A DNA stretch of 42,681 bases from Actinomycetota bacterium. Its GTDB lineage: Bacteria; Actinomycetota; Acidimicrobiia; Acidimicrobiales; JAJPHE01. This document shows positions 39,201 through 42,681 of the stretch, piece after piece; the first letter of the stretch is position 1; the number at the start of each line of letters is the position of its first letter. Below the pieces are notes generated by a model that did not search any database, was not told the DNA's origin, and saw only the letters and a list, made by a program, of their open reading frames with translations. The stretch spans positions 1-42,681 of the forward strand of contig DAHUYE010000006.1 of assembly GCA_027315345.1 (NCBI GenBank), given 5' to 3'. A program made the translations under genes and the position numbers.

Positions 39201-40592
39201 ACGGCGAGCGTAGGCGTCTATTGCCGGATCAGCGAGGACATCGAGGGCCGTGGCCTCGGAGTTAAGCGACAGGAGTCCGATGCTCGGGCCTTGGCCAAAC
39301 TGCGCAGGTGGCAGGTGGTGGAGGTCTTCGTTGACAATGACCTCTCCGCCTACAAGCCGAAGGTGGTCCGACCTGACTTTGAGCGTCTGTTGGACTCCCT
39401 CGCCGCGGGGGCCTTGGACGGAGTAGTCGTCTACGACCTCGACCGATTCGCCCGGAAGCCGGTCGACCTGGAACGGGCGATCAGGATCTTTGACGACCGG
39501 GACGGGCTTGTCTTTGCCACCGTCCAGGGGGACATCGACCTGTCCTCCTCGGACGGACGAACGATGGCCCGCATCATGGTGGCCTTCGCCAACAAGTCGA
39601 GCATGGACACATCCAGGCGAGTGAAGCGGAAGCATCTGGAGCTTGCTCGCAGCGGTGTGCCAGTCGGGGGCAATCGTCCCTTCGGGTGGCTGCCGGACCG
39701 CCGGACCCTGGATCTGCGAGAGACGGAGCTCCTCCGCCAAGCCGCCAGTGACGTTCTGGCGGGAGTGGGTCTCCACACGATCTGCCGGCGCTGGAACGAG
39801 GCGGGAGTCCGCACGACCGTCGGGAACCTCTGGCAGCACACCGTGCTCAAGCAGACCTTGATCAGTCCTCGCCTGGCCGGTTTCAGGGTCTACCAACGAG
39901 ACATAGCGCGTCACGAGGATGGCTCCCCGGTTACCGGGCTGTTCGAACCCGTCCTGGAGGAGAGCGTTTGGAGGGCGGTGCGGGACGTCCTGACCGATCC
40001 AGCTCGGGCCACCTCCCCCCCGCACGACGGGAAGCGCAAGTACCTGCTCGCCGGGCTGGTCCGCTGTGGCGGATGCTCCTCGCTGATGTGGGGGATGGCC
40101 AACAACAAGTACAACACCTTCACGTACACGTGCAAGCCTCCGACCGCCGCCGGCTGCGGGAAGTGCGCCATCACCGGGCCGAGGACCGACGAGCTGATCT
40201 CTGAGCTTGTTATCCGCTACCTGGCTGACCGTCGTGTCAAGCGGACTGGTCCACAGTGGACGGGGGAGCGGGACCTGGAGAGGGTCACCAAGCAGATTCA
40301 GGAGCTGATGGAGGCGTACACATCGGGGGAGATGGGACGCGAGACGGTATTCCCGGCCGTGGCCAAATTGGAGACTGAGGCCAAACGCCTGCGAGGGGAG
40401 CGAACAGAAGTTCTGCGGCGCCAGGCCGTGGGTCGTCGCCAGCCGACCAATGTCGCCAAGGAGTGGCCGGAAATGGATGTGGACCGGCGACGGGCGATCA
40501 TTGCTTCGGTTCTCCAGTCCGTGGTGATCAAGCCGGCTGAGCGCAAGGGCGGTCGGTACAACCCGGAGCGCCTAGAGCCGGTCTGGCGATGA
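39198..40592 (+). CDS. Large serine recombinase/integrase
   Basis: About 464 residues from ATG 39198 (GGAG four bases before). The N-terminal resolvase domain starts VGVYCRISED with the nucleophile Ser, then VFVDNDLSAYKPKVVRPDFERLL, DGVVVYDLDRFARKP and MARIMVAFANKSSMDTSRRVKRK. A recombinase domain follows (GGNRPFGWLPD..., about 155-265), then a zinc ribbon (LVRCGGCSSL ... YTCKPP..GCGKC) and a C-terminal coiled coil (about 355-420). It is compact for a large serine integrase. Codons are less GC-biased than in the neighbouring chromosome. It would integrate and excise the element to the right. Its 3' end overlaps the small minus-strand gene by 65 bases. Confidence 0.92.
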   Translation: MTASVGVYCRISEDIEGRGLGVKRQESDARALAKLRRWQVVEVFVDNDLSAYKPKVVRPDFERLLDSLAAGALDGVVVYDLDRFARKPVDLERAIRIFDDRDGLVFATVQGDIDLSSSDGRTMARIMVAFANKSSMDTSRRVKRKHLELARSGVPVGGNRPFGWLPDRRTLDLRETELLRQAASDVLAGVGLHTICRRWNEAGVRTTVGNLWQHTVLKQTLISPRLAGFRVYQRDIARHEDGSPVTGLFEPVLEESVWRAVRDVLTDPARATSPPHDGKRKYLLAGLVRCGGCSSLMWGMANNKYNTFTYTCKPPTAAGCGKCAITGPRTDELISELVIRYLADRRVKRTGPQWTGERDLERVTKQIQELMEAYTSGEMGRETVFPAVAKLETEAKRLRGERTEVLRRQAVGRRQPTNVAKEWPEMDVDRRRAIIASVLQSVVIKPAERKGGRYNPERLEPVWR

Positions 40593-40788
40593 GTTGCTCG
40601 ATGCGAGTCCAGCGTTCGGCGGTCAGGGCAGGCGCCCCCGCCAGTTGACGGACGAGCCACTCCTCGTCCTCTTCCGACGATCCCTTCTGGCTCCTCCCTA
40701 CTGTTGCCGGTAGCCCTTCGAGGCTCGGCCCCTGGCGGTCTGGGTCAGCCGGCCGGTGCCCCTCATTGAACCTCTCGGACGCAGTCAT
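40528..40788 (-). CDS. Small protein of the element, after the HTH gene
   Basis: 86 residues. The middle resembles short accessory proteins of actinobacterial integrative elements: acidic GSSEEDEEWLVRQLAGAPALTAERWTRIEQLI, a likely two-helix unit. The N-terminal half is Pro/Gly/Arg-rich and probably disordered. The start overlaps the stop of the excisionase-like gene (ATGA, 40785-40788), so the two form one operon running toward the recombinase. The 3' end overlaps the recombinase gene in antisense over 65 bases. Function unknown. Confidence 0.6.
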   Translation of the reverse strand: MTASERFNEGHRPADPDRQGPSLEGLPATVGRSQKGSSEEDEEWLVRQLAGAPALTAERWTRIEQLIARPALGAPGCTDRPCAQPA

Positions 40789-41066
40789 GGTCCGGCGCTC
40801 GGAGTTGCCCGCCGCGGCTCGTGAGCTCGAACCTTAGGATCTGGAGCAGGTCGGCCGACCCGTACTTCCACCCGGCTGGCCTCCCGTAGGGTCCGGAGGT
40901 CGGCCGGGGCGAAGGCCAGCCGACCGGTGAGCTTGTAATGCGGGATCGCCCGCTCGGCCACCCGCCGGCGCATCCAGCGCACGGTCACCCCCAGGAAGGC
41001 GGCGGCCGCCTCGATGTCGACCAGGTCCTCCTCCGCCCCGGCCCCATTCCCACCGGGCCCGGTCAC
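40785..41066 (-). CDS. Excisionase-like helix-turn-helix protein
   Basis: About 93 residues from GTG 41066; a TTG at 41120 would add 18. The MerR/excisionase-type winged helix is clear: DIEAAAAFLGVTVRWMRRRVAERAIPHYKLTGRLAFAPADLRTL (about residues 16-58). Proteins of this kind act as recombination directionality factors or repressors next to integrase genes. The C-terminus is Pro/Arg-rich. It heads a two-gene operon oriented toward the recombinase, whose antisense overlap could add control. Confidence 0.75.
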   Translation of the reverse strand: MTGPGGNGAGAEEDLVDIEAAAAFLGVTVRWMRRRVAERAIPHYKLTGRLAFAPADLRTLREASRVEVRVGRPAPDPKVRAHEPRRATPSAGP

Positions 41067-41283
41067 GGGGCCGCCGCTCGACAAGGCCGAGCCGATGCGA
41101 TGGGGGAGACAAGGCGGCAACTACGCCGGCCGGTCGGGGACCGCCCGGCCATGCCCATTGTCGACACGGGTCGGCCCGGGGTCGTCAAGGGCCACTCGGC
41201 CACCCGTGGCCTCGTTCGGCTCCGCCGTCCCTGGACGACCCCTGTAAGGGTCCCGGTCCGGGGGAGGCTTCCTACTCGTTGGG

Positions 41284-41592
41284 TTCCCCACAATCTTCCC
41301 CACGGCCTGGCCATGGCGGGATGATGCGCTGCCACCTTCCCCAACCAGTTCCCGAAAACCTTCCCCAAATCGAAATTTCTGGCCGGGCCCGAGAGGCAGG
41401 GGACCACCCCCCGGTTCCCGCCCGCTCGCCGGCGTGGGCAGATGGCGTCCCTGCTCAGGCGGGGCTTTTCCACTCCCGGGAGGAATTGGGGAAGGAATTG
41501 GGGAAGGAATTGGGGAACGGGACCCGGACCTTCCCCAACTCCACCTGAGCCCGACTGGGGAGTCAGAGGTCTCCCCGGGACCGGCCTTCCCC
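41284..41592. repeat. Dispersed TTCCCC(A)/TGGGGAA words, iteron-like
   Basis: TTCCCCA at 41284, 41296, 41337, 41361 and 41531, TTCCCC at 41587, and the reverse complement TGGGGAA at 41487, 41499 and 41511. Three copies form an exact 12-base tandem unit (GAATTGGGGAAG, 41483-41517). Copies occur on both strands within 310 bases and again in the hairpin at 42452, which suggests binding sites for an element-encoded protein. Confidence 0.55.
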
Positions 41593-41764
41593 GGTATCGG
41601 GCCGGGCGCCACGCCGGGGCCAGGGCCGGCGGAGCCGGCTCGTCCGGGGTTGCGGCCATGGGGCCCACGCCCGTCTCGTCAATGACTGAATCCAACACCG
41701 GCTCCTCCTGGCCGCCCGGGCTCACTCGCCCACGTCGCGCCTTGCCGGTAGTCATACGCAGCGA

Positions 41765-41804
41765 ACCGGTACAACTACCGGCACAAGAACCGGGACAAGG
41801 ACCG
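41765..41804. repeat. 12-bp tandem repeat ACCGGNACAANN, array 1
   Basis: Three full units (ACCGGTACAACT, ACCGGCACAAGA, ACCGGGACAAGG) and a partial fourth, exactly 12 bases apart. The same unit recurs 170 bases further on. Confidence 0.75.
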
Positions 41805-41861
41805 ATCCCCGTCCTTTTTTTCCGGACAGGACCTGGGACGCGGGGCCCTCCCGGACGGGAT

Positions 41862-41897
41862 CTGGGACAGAACCTGGGACAAGACCTGGGACAGGCT
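41862..41897. repeat. 12-bp tandem repeat CTGGGACANNNC
   Basis: Three units (CTGGGACAGAAC, CTGGGACAAGAC, CTGGGACAGGCT) with period 12, lying between the two ACCGG arrays; a lone CTGGGAC is at 41833. The GGGACA core is shared with one unit of array 1. Confidence 0.7.
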
Positions 41898-41933
41898 CGC
41901 CCGTGTGTCCGGACCGGGGCAGCACCGGCCCCA

Positions 41934-42005
41934 ACCGGCACGACTACCGGCACAACAACCGGCACAACGACCGGCACAACTGCCGGACCAGGTACCGGAC
42001 GGAGC
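41934..42005. repeat. 12-bp tandem repeat ACCGGCACAACN, array 2
   Basis: Four near-identical units (41934, 41946, 41958, 41970) followed by two degenerate ones (GCCGGACCAGGT, ACCGGACGGAGC). Only the twelfth base varies freely among the good copies, so the selected unit is about 11 bases, one helical turn. Confidence 0.8.
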
Positions 42006-42347
42006 GGAGAGCCCGGGCGCCCGCCGGCCCCATCGCCGGACCCGTGGGCGCCCCACAACACCCGAACCGGCTCGTCATCGGCGCGCCGGTGGGCGCCGGG
42101 GGCGTCCGACCGGGACCCCCATGGCAGGGCGATCCTCACCGCCGTCCTGGCCACCGCCCCGGGCCGGGGCCCGGGACCCACCGGCCGGCGCACGGCGCTG
42201 TCCCAGATGCGCTGTCCCAGATACCCGGACACCGAGCCCTCCGTCCTGCCCGTGGCGCGGCGTCGCGGATGCATACCTCACTAAGCCGGTGACCGAGCCC
42301 GTTCCTCGCGTGACGCGCTCGACAATCTGCCCGTTCCCGCACAACCA

Positions 42348-42377
42348 TTGACCGCCAGTTACCGAGCGTGAGATAAC
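42348..42377 (+). promoter_or_regulatory. Candidate promoter for the relaxase operon
   Basis: TTGACC (42348-42353) and GATAAC (42372-42377) with an 18-base spacer, in a locally AT-richer stretch about 105 bases before the relaxase start. CTCGACAA repeats (42318, 42379) and the inverted pair GTGACGC/GCGTCAC (42310, 42387) flank it. Confidence 0.35.
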
Positions 42378-42439
42378 CCTCGACAAGCGTCACAGCCAAG
42401 GCGCATAACCACCCCCAACGGCCAAATCTTCGAACACGA

Positions 42440-42466
42440 TTGCAACGTGGGTTCCCCACATTGCAA
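42440..42466. other. Inverted repeat upstream of relaxase, candidate oriT hairpin
   Basis: TTGCAACGTGGG (42440-42451) and CCCACATTGCAA (42455-42466) pair with one mismatch around a 3-base loop. It lies 23 bases before the relaxase ATG, in the repeat-rich region. MobF relaxases recognise a hairpin next to their nick site, often beside their own gene. The nick site itself cannot be located by eye. Confidence 0.45.
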
Positions 42467-42489
42467 GGCCGTCGGAGCGGGTGGTGAGC

Positions 42490-42681
42490 ATGGCCTGGAT
42501 GCGCATGATGGGGCTCGACTCGGTGGAGTACCACCGGGAGACGGTGCTATCCCGCGCCGATGACCACCCCGGCGCCGCCCTGGCCTATTACGCCTCCCGG
42601 GGCGAGACGCCCCTCGTGTGGGGCGGAGCGGGCGCCGAGGCCCTCGGCCTGGCCGGGACCGTGACCGATGAGGCCTACACC
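42490..42681 (+). CDS. MobF (TrwC/TraI-type) relaxase, 3'-truncated by window edge
   Basis: First 64 residues of a conjugative relaxase; the frame is open to the right edge. The start region MAWMRMMGLDSVEYHRETV followed by DDHPGAALAYYASRGETPLVWGG is the N-terminus I associate with TrwC-domain relaxases on actinobacterial integrative elements. There the enzyme nicks oriT through an N-terminal tyrosine and usually carries a C-terminal helicase. Two GTG codons (42481, 42484) precede ATG 42490 in frame. The catalytic histidine triad lies beyond the window. It identifies the right part of the window as a conjugative or mobilizable element. Confidence 0.75.
   Translation, partial: MAWMRMMGLDSVEYHRETVLSRADDHPGAALAYYASRGETPLVWGGAGAEALGLAGTVTDEAYT

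Larger units (their letters stand above)
41067..42480. other. Gene-poor, repeat-rich region of the element
   Basis: About 1.4 kb without a protein I can support. Both strands have long open frames, but these translate to low-complexity strings (repeating VP or TG units on one or other strand). They stay open because the tandem repeats are 12 bases long and the GC content is high. The region holds several 12-bp repeat families, many TTCCCC words and, at its right end, an inverted repeat before the relaxase gene. It is a likely place for the origin of transfer or replication of the element. Confidence 0.5.

Noticed and set aside
38616-39260. TPP riboswitch for thiE
   Set aside because: The upstream sequence is fully coding (repair gene) and no thi-box motif (CTGAGA/ACCTGA context) is seen at the operon start.
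37965-40025. Single fusion gene covering thiE, the repair gene and part of the recombinase
   Set aside because: Only the last 216 codons look like a protein (ThiE); upstream of CTG 38615 the frame is the shadow of the repair and recombinase genes.
41765-42005. CRISPR-like array
   Set aside because: The period is only 12 bases, units are contiguous with no unique spacers, and there are no cas genes.
41063-42274. Long minus-strand open frame rich in VPVVVP and FLPQFLPQ units
   Set aside because: It is low complexity, produced by 12-base repeats in GC-rich DNA, and the plus strand is equally open (41442-42284). No domain, ribosome site or conserved start is seen.

Overview
The window is GC-rich chromosomal DNA from a high-GC actinobacterium. 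A mycothiol-dependent enzyme family, an actinobacterial-type suf locus with a Rieske gene between sufD and sufC, many acyl-CoA dehydrogenases and frequent GTG starts all fit this. An uncultured lineage such as Acidimicrobiia is my guess; no rRNA or other marker fixes it.

Region 1 (1-12541) is carbon metabolism. It holds the 3' part of fumC, an eIF-2B-like protein, a malyl/beta-methylmalyl-CoA lyase, an SDR, and then a tightly packed minus-strand operon (sulfotransferase, acyl-CoA dehydrogenase, methyltransferase, methylsuccinyl-CoA-dehydrogenase-like enzyme, GNAT, MDR reductase). A plus-strand operon follows (MaoC hydratase, DsbA-family protein, mycothiol-dependent enzyme). The lyase, the N-terminally extended dehydrogenase and the MaoC hydratase together suggest the lower half of the ethylmalonyl-CoA pathway of acetate/C2 assimilation.

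Region 2 (12585-23871) is mixed housekeeping: an alpha/beta hydrolase, a lone PilT ATPase, a metallo-beta-lactamase-fold hydrolase with an apparent CTG start, a flavin reductase, a divergent FtsH-like AAA protease, oligopeptidase B and an asymmetric heterodimeric ABC exporter.

Region 3 (23990-35140) is a broken-up Suf iron-sulfur assembly locus. sufB carries a complete intein with a LAGLIDADG endonuclease. A Cys-rich small gene, sufD, a Rieske protein and one sufC form one unit. A second, complete sufC with sufS and sufU forms another on the opposite strand. A substrate-binding protein gene and an acyltransferase gene lie between these pieces.

Region 4 (35136-39199) has a glyoxalase-II-like hydrolase, an acyl-CoA dehydrogenase, a candidate structured RNA, an alpha/beta-hydrolase-fold protein without a nucleophile serine, thiE and an HhH-GPD repair protein. 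The RNA has a 17-nt Shine-Dalgarno-like stretch complementary to the very 3' end of 16S rRNA and ends in a very strong hairpin.

Region 5 (about 39085 to the right edge) looks like the left end of an integrative conjugative or mobilizable element. It has a serine recombinase abutting the HhH-GPD gene, an excisionase-like HTH protein, a small protein, about 1.4 kb of gene-poor DNA with several families of 12-bp tandem repeats, an oriT-like inverted repeat, and the start of a MobF/TrwC-type relaxase that runs off the window.

Many adjacent genes overlap by 1 or 4 bases (TGATG, ATGA, GTGA and apparently CTGA), so translational coupling is a general habit here.
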